Source of the DNA: an uncultured Bacteroidota bacterium
GTDB lineage: Bacteria > Bacteroidota > Bacteroidia > Flavobacteriales > Flavobacteriaceae
Direction: 5' to 3'
Assembly: GCA_902606555.1 (NCBI GenBank)
Contig: CACLGQ010000006.1
Location: 1-44,327 of the forward strand
Length of the DNA stretch: 44,327 nucleotides
The translations under genes were made by a program, and so were the position numbers. The notes under the pieces were generated by a model. It had not been told where the DNA came from. It saw only the letters and a program-made list of their open reading frames with translations, and ran no database searches. Below, piece after piece: positions 10,737-18,926 of the stretch (position 1 is the first letter of the stretch; the number at the start of each line of letters is the position of its first letter).

Positions 10737-10737
10737 A

Positions 10738-11193
10738 ATGAAGAAATATTTAAATACAAAAATTCCCCCTCCAATTGTTATGTTTTTATGCATAGGAATA
10801 ATTTATCTATTTGAAAGTCAGATTGAATATTCTCAGCCTAATTTGAAAGCTGCCGGAATAATATTTTTGATTTTAGGCTTAATTATAATTTTTTTAGCTG
10901 TCCTAAAGTTCATGAAAACAAAAACTACAGTAGATCCAACTCGTCCTCACAAAACTAGTAATTTGGTAATTAGTGGAATATATAAAATAACAAGGAATCC
11001 TATGTATCTTGGAATGTTATTTATGATTATGGCTTATGCTATTTATAATAATAATATTTTTGGTTGTATCGTAGTACCGGTTTTTATATTTTATATTAAC
11101 AAATTCCAAATTGAACCTGAGGAAATTGAAATGAGGAAAAAATTTGGAGAAAGCTTTGAAAATTATTGTAAAAAGGTAAATAGGTGGATATGA
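10738..11193 (+). CDS. Isoprenylcysteine carboxyl methyltransferase-like membrane protein
   Basis: A 151-aa integral membrane protein of the ICMT/phospholipid methyltransferase superfamily. Start chosen at the ATG of MKKYLNTK, one base after the ahcY stop; a longer frame from 10687 would run inside ahcY. Three to four hydrophobic segments are seen (about residues 10-25, 35-55 and 97-120). The superfamily signatures are ISGIYKITRNPMYLGML near residue 80 and EPEEIEMRKKFGESFENYCKKVNRWI at the end, which bind S-adenosylmethionine. The acceptor substrate is unknown. Its position behind metK and ahcY suits a methyltransferase. Its stop overlaps the next ATG (ATGA). Confidence 0.85.
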   Translation: MKKYLNTKIPPPIVMFLCIGIIYLFESQIEYSQPNLKAAGIIFLILGLIIIFLAVLKFMKTKTTVDPTRPHKTSNLVISGIYKITRNPMYLGMLFMIMAYAIYNNNIFGCIVVPVFIFYINKFQIEPEEIEMRKKFGESFENYCKKVNRWI

Positions 11194-12572
11194 GATTTAA
11201 ATTTTTTATGTTATTAATAACTTTTGTATTGTTAATTGCTTGTGGTGGTGGTGATGATTCATCAGGTGATGAAATTATACCCGAAATACCCTCAATATTA
11301 GTTGATAAAACATCGATGAGTTTTGATGACACAATGGTATCAAAATCATCTTCAACAATTTCTGTTTTAGTTGAAAGCAAAAATGTGACTTCTGCATTAA
11401 AAATTGATTCTCCTGAGGGGTTTGAAATTTCCTTTAATAATTTAGATTTTGAAAATTCGTTGACAATAGAGGCTAACCAATCAAAAACCTTGCATGTTAG
11501 ATTTTCACCAACCAAAATTCAGTCCTATACTGGATCAATTAATATCCAAAATGATCAGGCTCAGGATGTTAAAATTAATTTATCAGGAGCAGGAATACAG
11601 TTAAAGTTCAATTATAAAACATTTACAAAGAAAAGACTAGCTTGGGGCTCAGGCTTTAGTCAGGCTGAATCACAAAATTTTGATTTGCATGCTGATAATT
11701 CAAATATCGAGGCTATTAAAATGTATATAAGATTGGAGTGTCCTGCAGGGGGTTGTGATCCTTGGGACAGATTTGCTAATATTTTGGTCAAAAATCAAAG
11801 TGATGATCAATTTTATGAAATTGCTCGTCATATTACACCCTATGGAGTTGGAAATTCTCAGCTTTCAAGAGGTCTAGAGGTTAATGTAACAGATTTTAAA
11901 TCAATCCTAACTGGAAATGTTGAATTAAAAATATATGCTGAAACTTGGGTTGCTAGTGGATGGGTTATTTCTTTAGAATTTGATTATTTGTCAGGAACAC
12001 CCGATTACAAATATTATGAAGTTACGCCTGTCATTCAATTTAACAGAAATTCATTATCTGGAGTTCCCTATGGAGGAGAAAATGGAAACACTCAGTTAGA
12101 TGAAGTAAAATTTGATTTAAAAAAGACAATAACTTTCGGACCAAATATTAAAAGTGCACATTTTAGAACAATAATTTCAGGTTGGGGACATGCAACACCA
12201 GCCGACAGTGACGGAAGAGCATGTGCTGAATGGTGTTTTAGAACTCACAAAATTAAAATTGATAACGTAGACAAATTTAGTCATTATATGGGTCCTATTG
12301 GATGTGGATCTAATCCTATAAATAATCAAGCAGGAAATTGGGCGCCCGACAGGGCAGGATGGTGTCCTGGAATGGTTGTACCTATTAGGATAGATAAATT
12401 TGATTCTGATGTCTCTAATTCAAGTCTAAATTTTGAGTATTATTTTAAGCCATGGACAAATAATTTTGTAGGTACACCAGGATATAATAACAAAAATGCA
12501 TACAATGCTATTTCTAGCTTTATTGTACTGAAAAGTGATCAGCAAATTGAACCAGCTACTATTTCAAATTAA
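11190..12572 (+). CDS. Peptide-N-glycosidase F homologue, lipoprotein with an extra N-terminal Ig-like domain
   Basis: PNGase F cleaves N-linked glycans from asparagine in glycoproteins. This protein is 460 aa from the ATG that overlaps the preceding stop. A lipobox LLIAC puts the lipidated Cys at 18, followed by GGGDDSSGDE, an acidic stretch like surface-export signals of Bacteroidota lipoproteins. Residues about 34-137 form an Ig-like 'choice-of-anchor' domain ending VKINLSGAG. Residues about 140-460 match the two-domain PNGase F fold closely: CPAGGCDPWDRFAN, LKIYAETW, ISGWGHATPADSDGRACAEW, NWAPDRAGWCPGM. The catalytic acids D60, E118 and E206 of the Elizabethkingia enzyme correspond to D193, E251 and E347; the first pair keeps its 58-residue spacing. 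The Cys residues around these motifs are retained. The enzyme is probably active; in vivo substrate is unknown. Confidence 0.93.
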   Translation: MRFKFFMLLITFVLLIACGGGDDSSGDEIIPEIPSILVDKTSMSFDDTMVSKSSSTISVLVESKNVTSALKIDSPEGFEISFNNLDFENSLTIEANQSKTLHVRFSPTKIQSYTGSINIQNDQAQDVKINLSGAGIQLKFNYKTFTKKRLAWGSGFSQAESQNFDLHADNSNIEAIKMYIRLECPAGGCDPWDRFANILVKNQSDDQFYEIARHITPYGVGNSQLSRGLEVNVTDFKSILTGNVELKIYAETWVASGWVISLEFDYLSGTPDYKYYEVTPVIQFNRNSLSGVPYGGENGNTQLDEVKFDLKKTITFGPNIKSAHFRTIISGWGHATPADSDGRACAEWCFRTHKIKIDNVDKFSHYMGPIGCGSNPINNQAGNWAPDRAGWCPGMVVPIRIDKFDSDVSNSSLNFEYYFKPWTNNFVGTPGYNNKNAYNAISSFIVLKSDQQIEPATISN

Positions 12573-12612
12573 ATGATTAAAAATGTTAATTTTAAAAACT
12601 AAACATATTTAA

Positions 12613-13827
12613 ATGATTTTAGAAATGCCTGTTCCATCACCTGGAGAATCAATTTCAGAGGTTGAAATTGCACAATGGTTAGTTAAAGATGGTGACTATG
12701 TTGAAAAAGATCAAACCATAGCTGAAGTTGACTCTGATAAAGCAACATTAGATTTACCAGCGCAGGAAAGTGGAATTATAACTTTAAAAGCAGAAGAGGG
12801 AGATACCGTTTTAGTTGGAGATATTGTTTGTACTATTGATACAACCGGAAAAAAAGTAATCAAAGAAATCAAAGTTGATTATAATAGTTCATCTACTCAA
12901 AATATAGAAAAAGAAGAAAATAAAGTTCCAAAAATAAAAACAACAAAAATTATAGATGCTGCTTCCCCTGCAGCAAAAAAAATATTAGACGAAAAAGGAA
13001 TAAAACCTGAAAATGTAATTGGTACTGGAAAAAATGGCAGAATTTCTAAGGAGGATGCTTTAAAGGCATTGCCAAAAGTTAATATCGATAGTATATCAAG
13101 AAATAGAGATATACAATCGAAAAAGATGTCACTATTAAGGAGAAAAGTCTCTGAAAGATTGGTTGCTGTAAAAAATCAAACGGCCATGTTAACAACATTT
13201 AATGAAGTTAATATGACAGAAATTTTTAATTTAAGAAAGACATACAAAGAAACATTTAAATCTAAGCATGATGTAAGCTTAGGATTTATGAGTTTTTTCA
13301 CTAAGGCCGTTGTATATTCATTAAAGGAATTTCCTGACGTAAATTCTATGATTGATGGTGATCAACAAATGAAGTTTGATTTTTATGACATTAGCATAGC
13401 TGTCTCAGGTCCAAAGGGTTTAATGGTTCCCGTCGTTCGAGATGCTCAAAAATTAACTTTTCCCGGAATTGAAAAGGAAATAAAAAGACTTGCATTAAAA
13501 GCTAGGGATGGATTAATTTCTGTTGAAGATATGTCTGGAGGGACATTTACTATTTCAAATGGAGGTGTATTTGGATCTATGCTATCTACCCCTATTTTAA
13601 ACCCTCCTCAATCCGCTATATTAGGAATGCATAATATAATAGAAAGACCTATTGCTGTTAATGGAAAGGTTGAAATTCATCCCATGATGTATCTCGCACT
13701 AAGTTATGATCATAGAATTATTGATGGGAAAGAGTCTGTCGGATTTCTTTTAAAAGTTAAAGAGCTTCTAGAGAATCCTGTCGAGGGATTGATGAATAAT
13801 AACATTAAAAAATCTCTAGAAATTTAG
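12613..13827 (+). CDS. sucB: 2-oxoglutarate dehydrogenase E2, dihydrolipoyl succinyltransferase
   Basis: The core of the 2-oxoglutarate dehydrogenase complex; it transfers the succinyl group from E1 to CoA. It is 404 aa. An N-terminal lipoyl domain carries the lipoylated K43 in [14 protein letters not shown] Lys/Glu-rich linker follows, then the E3-binding domain at about 112-153 ([30 protein letters not shown]). The catalytic domain ends with the active-site [15 protein letters not shown] (H367, D371). It lies 40 bases after the PNGase F gene on the same strand, so it may share the sucA transcript. No E3 (lpd) gene is in the window. Confidence 0.96.
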   Translation: MILEMPVPSPGESISEVEIAQWLVKDGDYVEKDQTIAEVDSDKATLDLPAQESGIITLKAEEGDTVLVGDIVCTIDTTGKKVIKEIKVDYNSSSTQNIEKEENKVPKIKTTKIIDAASPAAKKILDEKGIKPENVIGTGKNGRISKEDALKALPKVNIDSISRNRDIQSKKMSLLRRKVSERLVAVKNQTAMLTTFNEVNMTEIFNLRKTYKETFKSKHDVSLGFMSFFTKAVVYSLKEFPDVNSMIDGDQQMKFDFYDISIAVSGPKGLMVPVVRDAQKLTFPGIEKEIKRLALKARDGLISVEDMSGGTFTISNGGVFGSMLSTPILNPPQSAILGMHNIIERPIAVNGKVEIHPMMYLALSYDHRIIDGKESVGFLLKVKELLENPVEGLMNNNIKKSLEI

Positions 13828-14261
13828 GATTTTAAAAAGAGTTTATTATCAGAGTAGTCAATAACTGCTTTACCTTTTTTTAATAAATCAGAGCCTATTA
13901 TCCCAGAAACACTTTCAATTCCATGTTCATTTAGTGTTTTATTTATGAAGGACATATCAAATAAAACAATTGGAATATTTTTTTTTGTCCATTTTCCAAT
14001 CATAAATTTATTTTTTTTTGAAATCATGGTATTAGAAATTTGATCTGTCGCACTAGAAGCCTTTTCTATACTTTTCTCATAACGGACATTATAATAATCA
14101 AATAATTTTAAATCTATGCATGAATTAGATGCCCCAGTGTCAATTATAAATACTCCTTTAACTCCGTTTATATATGCCTGAACTTGAATATGATTAGTTT
14201 TTAATCTTTTAAAATTAATTGATTTGTATTCACTTTTTTTTAAAAATGGCTTTAACTTCAA
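13824..14261 (-). CDS. Retropepsin-like aspartic protease
   Basis: A 145-aa protein with one aspartic protease half: [17 protein letters not shown] places the catalytic DTGA motif at residues 41-44, and [22 protein letters not shown] near the C-terminus matches the second hydrophobic signature of single-domain, dimeric retropepsin-like enzymes. The start is TTG, with no in-frame ATG nearby. No signal peptide is apparent, so it is probably cytoplasmic. Its 3' end overlaps that of sucB by four bases and it is divergent from tatD by 36 bases. Its substrate is unknown, and it is not part of a retroelement: no reverse transcriptase or integrase is nearby. Confidence 0.75.
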   Translation of the reverse strand: MKLKPFLKKSEYKSINFKRLKTNHIQVQAYINGVKGVFIIDTGASNSCIDLKLFDYYNVRYEKSIEKASSATDQISNTMISKKNKFMIGKWTKKNIPIVLFDMSFINKTLNEHGIESVSGIIGSDLLKKGKAVIDYSDNKLFLKS

Positions 14262-14278
14262 AATATAATTTTTAACTA

Positions 14279-14295
14279 ATGTAATAACTTTACAT
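14279..14295. promoter_or_regulatory. Inverted repeat over the tatD promoter region
   Basis: ATGTAA at 14279-14284 and TTACAT at 14290-14295 flank five bases and end two bases before the tatD ATG. A TAnnTTTG-like box (TAACTTTA, 14285-14292) lies inside. It could be an operator or a fortuitous palindrome in AT-rich DNA. Confidence 0.25.
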
Positions 14296-14297
14296 CA

Positions 14298-15071
14298 ATG
14301 GAAATAATCGATACCCATACACATCTATATCTAGATCAATTTGATCATGACTTTGATGACATGATTTTAAGATCATTTCAATGTGGTGTAAAAAAGTTTG
14401 TCTTTCCCTCAATTAGCTCAAAGTATAATAAAAAAATGATTACTACAATTAAGCGATATCCAGAAAATTTTTTTTTGATGGCAGGATTACATCCAGTTTA
14501 TGTTAACGAAAACTTTATTGATGAATTAAATGTCGTGAAAGAAAATTTAAGGAATCATAATTGTGTAGCTATCGGTGAAATTGGATTAGATAAACATTGG
14601 GATGTTTCATTTTTAAAGCAACAAAAAACTGCTTTCCAAAGACAGATTGAACTTGCTGTTGAAGAAAACTTACCAATCATTATACATTGTAGGGAAGCCT
14701 TCGATGATATTTATGAAATTTTACTAAATAATAAGTCTGAAAAACTTAGAGGGATTTTACATTGTTTCACTGGAAATTTAGAACAAGCAAAAAAAATTAT
14801 TGATTTAAATTTTAAAATTGGAATAGGAGGTGTAGTTACCTTTAAAAACGGTGGTATCGATAAATTTTTAGATCAAATTCATATTTCAAATATTGTCCTA
14901 GAAACAGATTCACCATACTTATCACCAGTTCCACACAGAGGAAAGAGAAATGAAAGTTCGTATATAACTTATGTAGTTGATAAGCTCTCTGAAATTTATG
15001 GCCTCTCAAACTCTGAAATAATTTCCCAGACATCATTAAATGCAAATGATGTATTTGATTTTAATAATTAA
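14298..15071 (+). CDS. tatD: TatD-family metal-dependent hydrolase / DNase
   Basis: A TIM-barrel metal-dependent hydrolase of 257 aa, the usual length. Metal ligands are visible: H7 and H9 in DTHTHLYLD, the Glu in IGEIGLDKHWD, the His in PIIIHCREAFDD, the His in ILHCFTGN, and the Asp in ETDSPYLSPVPHRG. Family members act as 3'-5' exonucleases or broader phosphodiesterases. No twin-arginine genes are near, so the name is historical. It is followed by tRNA-Ser 19 bases later. Confidence 0.93.
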   Translation: MEIIDTHTHLYLDQFDHDFDDMILRSFQCGVKKFVFPSISSKYNKKMITTIKRYPENFFLMAGLHPVYVNENFIDELNVVKENLRNHNCVAIGEIGLDKHWDVSFLKQQKTAFQRQIELAVEENLPIIIHCREAFDDIYEILLNNKSEKLRGILHCFTGNLEQAKKIIDLNFKIGIGGVVTFKNGGIDKFLDQIHISNIVLETDSPYLSPVPHRGKRNESSYITYVVDKLSEIYGLSNSEIISQTSLNANDVFDFNN

Positions 15072-15090
15072 GATTATTTTTGAAAAAAAT

Positions 15091-15178
15091 AGAGAGGTGG
15101 CCGAGTGGCTTAAGGCGCACGCTTGGAAAGCGTGTATATGTTAATAGCATATCGAGGGTTCGAATCCCTTCCTCTCTG
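15091..15178 (+). tRNA. tRNA-Ser (anticodon GGA)
   Basis: An 88-base class II tRNA with a long variable arm. The acceptor stem pairs AGAGAGG (15091-15097) with CCTCTCT (15171-15177), with G as discriminator at 15178. The D arm contains GCCGAGTGGC. The anticodon stem pairs CACGC (15118-15122) with GCGTG (15130-15134) around loop TTGGAAA, giving anticodon GGA at 15125-15127, which reads UCC/UCU serine codons. The T arm has GGTTCGAATCC. The 3' CCA is not encoded (CTA follows). Confidence 0.97.
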
Positions 15179-15197
15179 CTAAACCAAAATTTCGAAA

Positions 15198-16415
15198 TTG
15201 TCTCTTACACCAACTCAAGTTCATGAAAGAATTCAATCACTTGATATAATTCGAGGAATTGCAATTCTAGGAATTTTGATTATGAACATACAAAGTTTTT
15301 CAATGCCGGGTTCAGCTTATTCAAACCCTATGGCTTTTGGAGATTTAAATGGAATTAATAAATGGGTATGGATTCTAAGTCATGTATTTGCCGATATGAA
15401 ATTCATGAATATCTTTTCAATTCTTTTTGGTTCAGGAATTATTTTGATAACATCAAAATCTGAAATGAAAACTGGAAAATCAGCCGGTTTGCATTACAAG
15501 AGAACTATTTGGCTACTAATTATAGGGCTATTTCATGCTCATTTAATTTGGTATGGAGATATACTCTTTACATATGCTTTATGTGCATTGATTTTATTTC
15601 CACTAAGGAAAATAAAACCTTCAATTCAGCTATTACTTGGACTTATTATTTTTAGTATACATTCAATTATGTTTGTATTTTTTGGTGTTACACTTGATGA
15701 GTGGCCAGCTGACTCATTAGCGCAAGTTGCGCAATCATGGGCACCAACTCAGGAAAGAATAAATTTTGAAATTGGTATGATAACAGGTAATTTATCACAA
15801 CAAATTCAATATAATTCTGCAATCGCGACCTATTTAGAAACCAATTTTTTCTTTTCGTTATACGGTTTTTGGCGTGTTAGTGGACTTATGCTGATTGGAA
15901 TGGCTTTATATAAATTAGGTTTTTTTACTGCTAACAAGTCGAATGCTTATTATTACAAACCTGTCTTCATTTTATTTCCTTTAGGTTTTACATTAATTAT
16001 AATAGGATTAATTAAAAATTTTAACGCAGATTGGAATTGGGAATACTCAAGATTCTTAGGATCTCAATTTAATTATTGGGGAAGCTTATTCTTATGTATT
16101 GCGTATATATTTATATTAATGATATTCGTAAATTCAAATATTTTAAATTCCTTAAAAAATAGATTTGCTGCTGTTGGTCGAATGGCATTAACCAACTACA
16201 TATTACAATCGCTTATATGTACACTACTATTTTTTGGAACCGGTTTTGGTTTGTTTGGACAGATTGATAGGTGGCTCCAAATTATTATAGTTTTACTCAT
16301 ATGGATAATACAATTAATTTGGTCCAAACCATGGCTGGAAAAATTTAGATTTGGTCCATTAGAGTGGCTGTGGAGATCCTTTGCTTATGGCAAAAAACAA
16401 AAATTCATTAAATAA
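15198..16415 (+). CDS. DUF418-family polytopic membrane protein
   Basis: A 405-aa inner-membrane protein with about 8-10 hydrophobic segments. The N-terminal RIQSLDIIRGIAILGILIMN is typical of YeiB/DUF418 and acyltransferase-3-like proteins. The C-terminal DUF418 signature is seen in GRMALTNYILQSLICTLLF and FGPLEWLWRSFAYG. The start is TTG at 15198; a TAA 16 bases upstream in the same frame (15180-15182) limits other choices to an ATT. The function of the family is not established. It stands alone, 19 bases after tRNA-Ser. Confidence 0.85.
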   Translation: MSLTPTQVHERIQSLDIIRGIAILGILIMNIQSFSMPGSAYSNPMAFGDLNGINKWVWILSHVFADMKFMNIFSILFGSGIILITSKSEMKTGKSAGLHYKRTIWLLIIGLFHAHLIWYGDILFTYALCALILFPLRKIKPSIQLLLGLIIFSIHSIMFVFFGVTLDEWPADSLAQVAQSWAPTQERINFEIGMITGNLSQQIQYNSAIATYLETNFFFSLYGFWRVSGLMLIGMALYKLGFFTANKSNAYYYKPVFILFPLGFTLIIIGLIKNFNADWNWEYSRFLGSQFNYWGSLFLCIAYIFILMIFVNSNILNSLKNRFAAVGRMALTNYILQSLICTLLFFGTGFGLFGQIDRWLQIIIVLLIWIIQLIWSKPWLEKFRFGPLEWLWRSFAYGKKQKFIK

Positions 16416-16471
16416 TATTTATTTGTTCCAAAATATTAATTGATATTTCAAAAAATCCAATTTACAATTGA

Positions 16472-16502
16472 TTTGAGTTTTTAAGTTTTTTGTATATATT
16501 TA
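16472..16502 (+). promoter_or_regulatory. Candidate promoter of the exbB operon
   Basis: TTTG at 16472-16475 and TATATTTA at 16495-16502, 19 bases apart, fit the Bacteroidota -33/-7 pattern with A in place of the final G. The expected transcription start near 16508 supports the ATG at 16532 as the exbB start and rules against a TTG at 16490. Confidence 0.45.
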
Positions 16503-16531
16503 GCATTCCTAAAAACTATAATAATATAACC

Positions 16532-17320
16532 ATGAAAAAAATATTATCATTAACAGTAATTTGCTCCTTCTTTTTGTTTATGGGACAAATAAGCTTTGCT
16601 TCAATTAACCAAGAACAAGAAACAGAAACTGTTGAAGTTACTGAATCAATGCAGGAAGTTGAACAGAGTGTTGCTGAAGAACCTCAATCAATTGGATTTA
16701 CTCAAGAACTTAAGAACAGATTTATTGAAGGAGGCCCTGGATTTATGGGAATCGTTCTAGCATGTTTAATTCTAGGGTTAGCAATTGCAATCGAGAGAAT
16801 AATTTATCTAAATTTTGCTACAACTAATACCGATAAACTAATAAGTGATGTTGAAGGCGCTTTAAAGTCTGGTGGAGTTAATGCTGCTAAAGATGTATGT
16901 AAAGACACCCCTGGTCCTGTTGCCTCAATATTTTACCAAGGATTAGATAGAGCCGGAGAAGGAGTTGAAAGTGCAGAAAAAGCAGTTGTTGCTTATGGTG
17001 GAGTTCAAATGGGACAGTTAGAAAAAAATGTTTCATGGATCTCATTATTTATCGCTTTAGCACCTATGTTAGGATTTATGGGTACTGTAATAGGTATGAT
17101 CCAAGCATTTGATAAAATTCAAGCTGCAGGCGATATGCAACCATCTTTAGTTGCAGGTGGTATTAAAGTTGCTCTTTTGACGACAGTATTTGGACTTATT
17201 GTTGCAATTATCCTTCAAATATTTTACAATTATATTGTATCGAAAATTGACAGTATTGTAAATGATATGGAGGATGCATCAATAACTCTTATTGATATTT
17301 TAGTTTCACATAAGAAGTAA
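16532..17320 (+). CDS. exbB: ExbB / TolQ / MotA-family proton channel protein
   Basis: The inner-membrane channel subunit that, with ExbD, energises TonB and outer-membrane receptors. It is 262 aa from the ATG at MKKILSLTV. An N-terminal signal-like segment ends at about residue 23, followed by a Glu-rich stretch at about residues 28-55. Three transmembrane helices follow (about 65-87, 165-190 and 205-230), with the family core LAPMLGFMGTVIGMIQAFDKIQ and the third-helix VALLTTVFGLIVAIILQIFYNYI. The gene starts an operon with a 4-TM protein, two exbD genes and a PorT-like gene. Confidence 0.93.
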   Translation: MKKILSLTVICSFFLFMGQISFASINQEQETETVEVTESMQEVEQSVAEEPQSIGFTQELKNRFIEGGPGFMGIVLACLILGLAIAIERIIYLNFATTNTDKLISDVEGALKSGGVNAAKDVCKDTPGPVASIFYQGLDRAGEGVESAEKAVVAYGGVQMGQLEKNVSWISLFIALAPMLGFMGTVIGMIQAFDKIQAAGDMQPSLVAGGIKVALLTTVFGLIVAIILQIFYNYIVSKIDSIVNDMEDASITLIDILVSHKK

Positions 17321-17331
17321 AATTTAGTTTT

Positions 17332-17781
17332 ATGAATATTCAAAAAATTACAAACATCACTGTATTTGTATTAGCTGTTTTTGCATTAATAGTTTTAGGA
17401 GTTATTATAGGACAAGGTGATGAATATATTGAAATGTCTGCTATGCAAGGAAATTATGGCTTTGTATCTATCATGATAAACTTGGCCTTGTTTGTCCTTT
17501 TAGTAACAGTATTAATGACTCTCGTATTCTCTTTAAAAAATTTAGTTTCTGATAAATCCAAACTAAAGAAAGCTGGAATTTCTATAGGTTCATTTGTTTT
17601 TGTTTTCTTAGTTGCATTTTTTCTTTCGTCGGGTATCGAAACTCCGATGCAGGATGGAAAAATGCTTTCAGCTGTTGAATCTAAATTAGTTGAGGCCGGG
17701 ATTAGAACATTTTATTTATTAACTTTTATTGCAGGTGGAATTATGATTTATTTCTCTGTAATTAAATTCTTTAAAAAGTAA
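17332..17781 (+). CDS. Four-helix membrane protein of the exbB-exbD operon
   Basis: A 149-aa protein with four hydrophobic helices at about residues 7-28, 43-66, 80-102 and 120-145 and short loops. No catalytic or family motif is recognised. It sits 11 bases after exbB and one base before exbD, so it is almost surely co-expressed and may be a structural or accessory part of the energising complex. This placement between exbB and exbD recurs in Flavobacteriia as far as I recall. Its role is unknown. Confidence 0.8.
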   Translation: MNIQKITNITVFVLAVFALIVLGVIIGQGDEYIEMSAMQGNYGFVSIMINLALFVLLVTVLMTLVFSLKNLVSDKSKLKKAGISIGSFVFVFLVAFFLSSGIETPMQDGKMLSAVESKLVEAGIRTFYLLTFIAGGIMIYFSVIKFFKK

Positions 17782-17782
17782 T

Positions 17783-18406
17783 ATGGGAAGAAGATCTGCG
17801 CCTGAAGTCAATGCTGGATCTATGGCTGATATAGCTTTTCTGCTTTTGATCTTTTTCTTGGTAACAACGACCATTGAAACAGACTCAGGTATAAATAGAA
17901 AGCTTCCCCCCATGGAAGAAATTATTGATCCTCCAATTATTAAAGAAAGAAATATTTTCACTGTAGTTGTAAATAAAAACAATCAAATTTTGGTCGAAGA
18001 AAAACTCATGGATATTCAAAATTTAAGAAGTGAAGCAGTTGCTTTTTTAGATAATGGAGGGGGTTTAGCTGAAGAAGCATGTGATTATTGCCAGGGATCA
18101 AGGGACAGAAGCTCATCTGACAATCCTGACAAGGCCATTATTTCTTTGAAAAATGACAGAGAAACAGATTATAAAGTTTACATTTCTGTTCAAAATGAAT
18201 TAGTAGCAGCTTATAATCAATTAAGAAATAGAGAATTCTTGAGATTGTATCCGTCAGAGAATATGGATTATGTTAAGGCAGATAAAAAATATACTGATCC
18301 AAGAACTGATAAAAAAGTTAAGGAAAAATTAAAGGAAAAGTTAAGTGTTATTAAACTTATGTACCCTATGAAACTTTCCGAGGCAGAACCAAATAAAACT
18401 AGTTAA
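17783..18406 (+). CDS. exbD: ExbD/TolR-family protein (first copy)
   Basis: A 207-aa ExbD, longer than the 141 aa of E. coli. The single transmembrane helix SMADIAFLLLIFFLVTTTI holds the conserved proton-path Asp at 16. The periplasmic domain keeps VVNKNNQILVEE and DYKVYISVQNELVAAYNQLR. It has an insertion at about residues 90-117 with two Cys (EEACDYCQG), possibly a disulfide, and a Lys-rich C-terminal extension. It begins one base after the 4-TM gene and is followed two bases later by a second exbD. Confidence 0.92.
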   Translation: MGRRSAPEVNAGSMADIAFLLLIFFLVTTTIETDSGINRKLPPMEEIIDPPIIKERNIFTVVVNKNNQILVEEKLMDIQNLRSEAVAFLDNGGGLAEEACDYCQGSRDRSSSDNPDKAIISLKNDRETDYKVYISVQNELVAAYNQLRNREFLRLYPSENMDYVKADKKYTDPRTDKKVKEKLKEKLSVIKLMYPMKLSEAEPNKTS

Positions 18407-18408
18407 AT

Positions 18409-18888
18409 ATGTCTAAGTTTAAGAAAAAAGGAAGCGGAGAGTTGCCAAAAATATCTACAGCATCGTTACCTGATATTGTATTTATGTTATTATTTTTCTT
18501 TATGGTTGCAACTGTGCTTAGAGATAACACTCTTATGATTCAAAATACACTACCTGCTGCAGATCAAATTCAAAAATTAGATAAAAAGGACAGAGTCATA
18601 TACATATATGCAGGAAAACCAAGCGCCAGGTATCAAGATAAATATGGAAATCAACCAAGAATACAGTTAAATGATAAGTTTGCAACTGTTTCCGATGTTG
18701 GAGCATATGTTCTTGCTGAAAGAGCATCTAAAAGGGAAGAACTTCAAAATGTTCTGACAACTGCACTTAAGGTTGATGGTGAAACCAAAATGGGCTTAAT
18801 TTCTGATATAAAGCAAGAACTTAGAAAAGTTAATGCTCTTAAAATTAACTACACTACTCGAATAGGAGATTATTCACAAAATAATTAG
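18409..18888 (+). CDS. exbD: ExbD/TolR-family protein (second copy)
   Basis: A 159-aa ExbD with the helix SLPDIVFMLLFFFMVATVL and its conserved Asp at 22. The periplasmic part differs clearly from the first copy (for example IYIYAGKPSARYQDKYG) and lacks the Cys insertion. Two unlike ExbD proteins next to one ExbB suggest a heteromeric energising complex. The gene ends the close-packed part of the operon; the PorT-like gene follows after 38 bases. Confidence 0.92.
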   Translation: MSKFKKKGSGELPKISTASLPDIVFMLLFFFMVATVLRDNTLMIQNTLPAADQIQKLDKKDRVIYIYAGKPSARYQDKYGNQPRIQLNDKFATVSDVGAYVLAERASKREELQNVLTTALKVDGETKMGLISDIKQELRKVNALKINYTTRIGDYSQNN

Positions 18889-18926
18889 CCTTCATAATTT
18901 TCTTTATATTAGTTTAATAAGTCTTA

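Noticed and set aside
10687-10737. Longer N-terminus for the ICMT-like protein
   Set aside because: It would overlap ahcY by 50 bases and adds a polar stretch without family similarity; the ATG directly after the ahcY stop is better.
13824-14261. Remnant of a retroelement because of the retropepsin motif
   Set aside because: No reverse transcriptase, integrase or terminal repeats nearby; base composition matches neighbours.
15091-15178. tRNA-Ser as an attachment site for an integrated element
   Set aside because: No integrase gene and no repeat of the tRNA 3' end were seen in the window.
16490-16531. Longer N-terminus for exbB from a TTG at 16490
   Set aside because: It falls over the predicted -7 box, and the ATG at 16532 gives a proper signal-like N-terminus.
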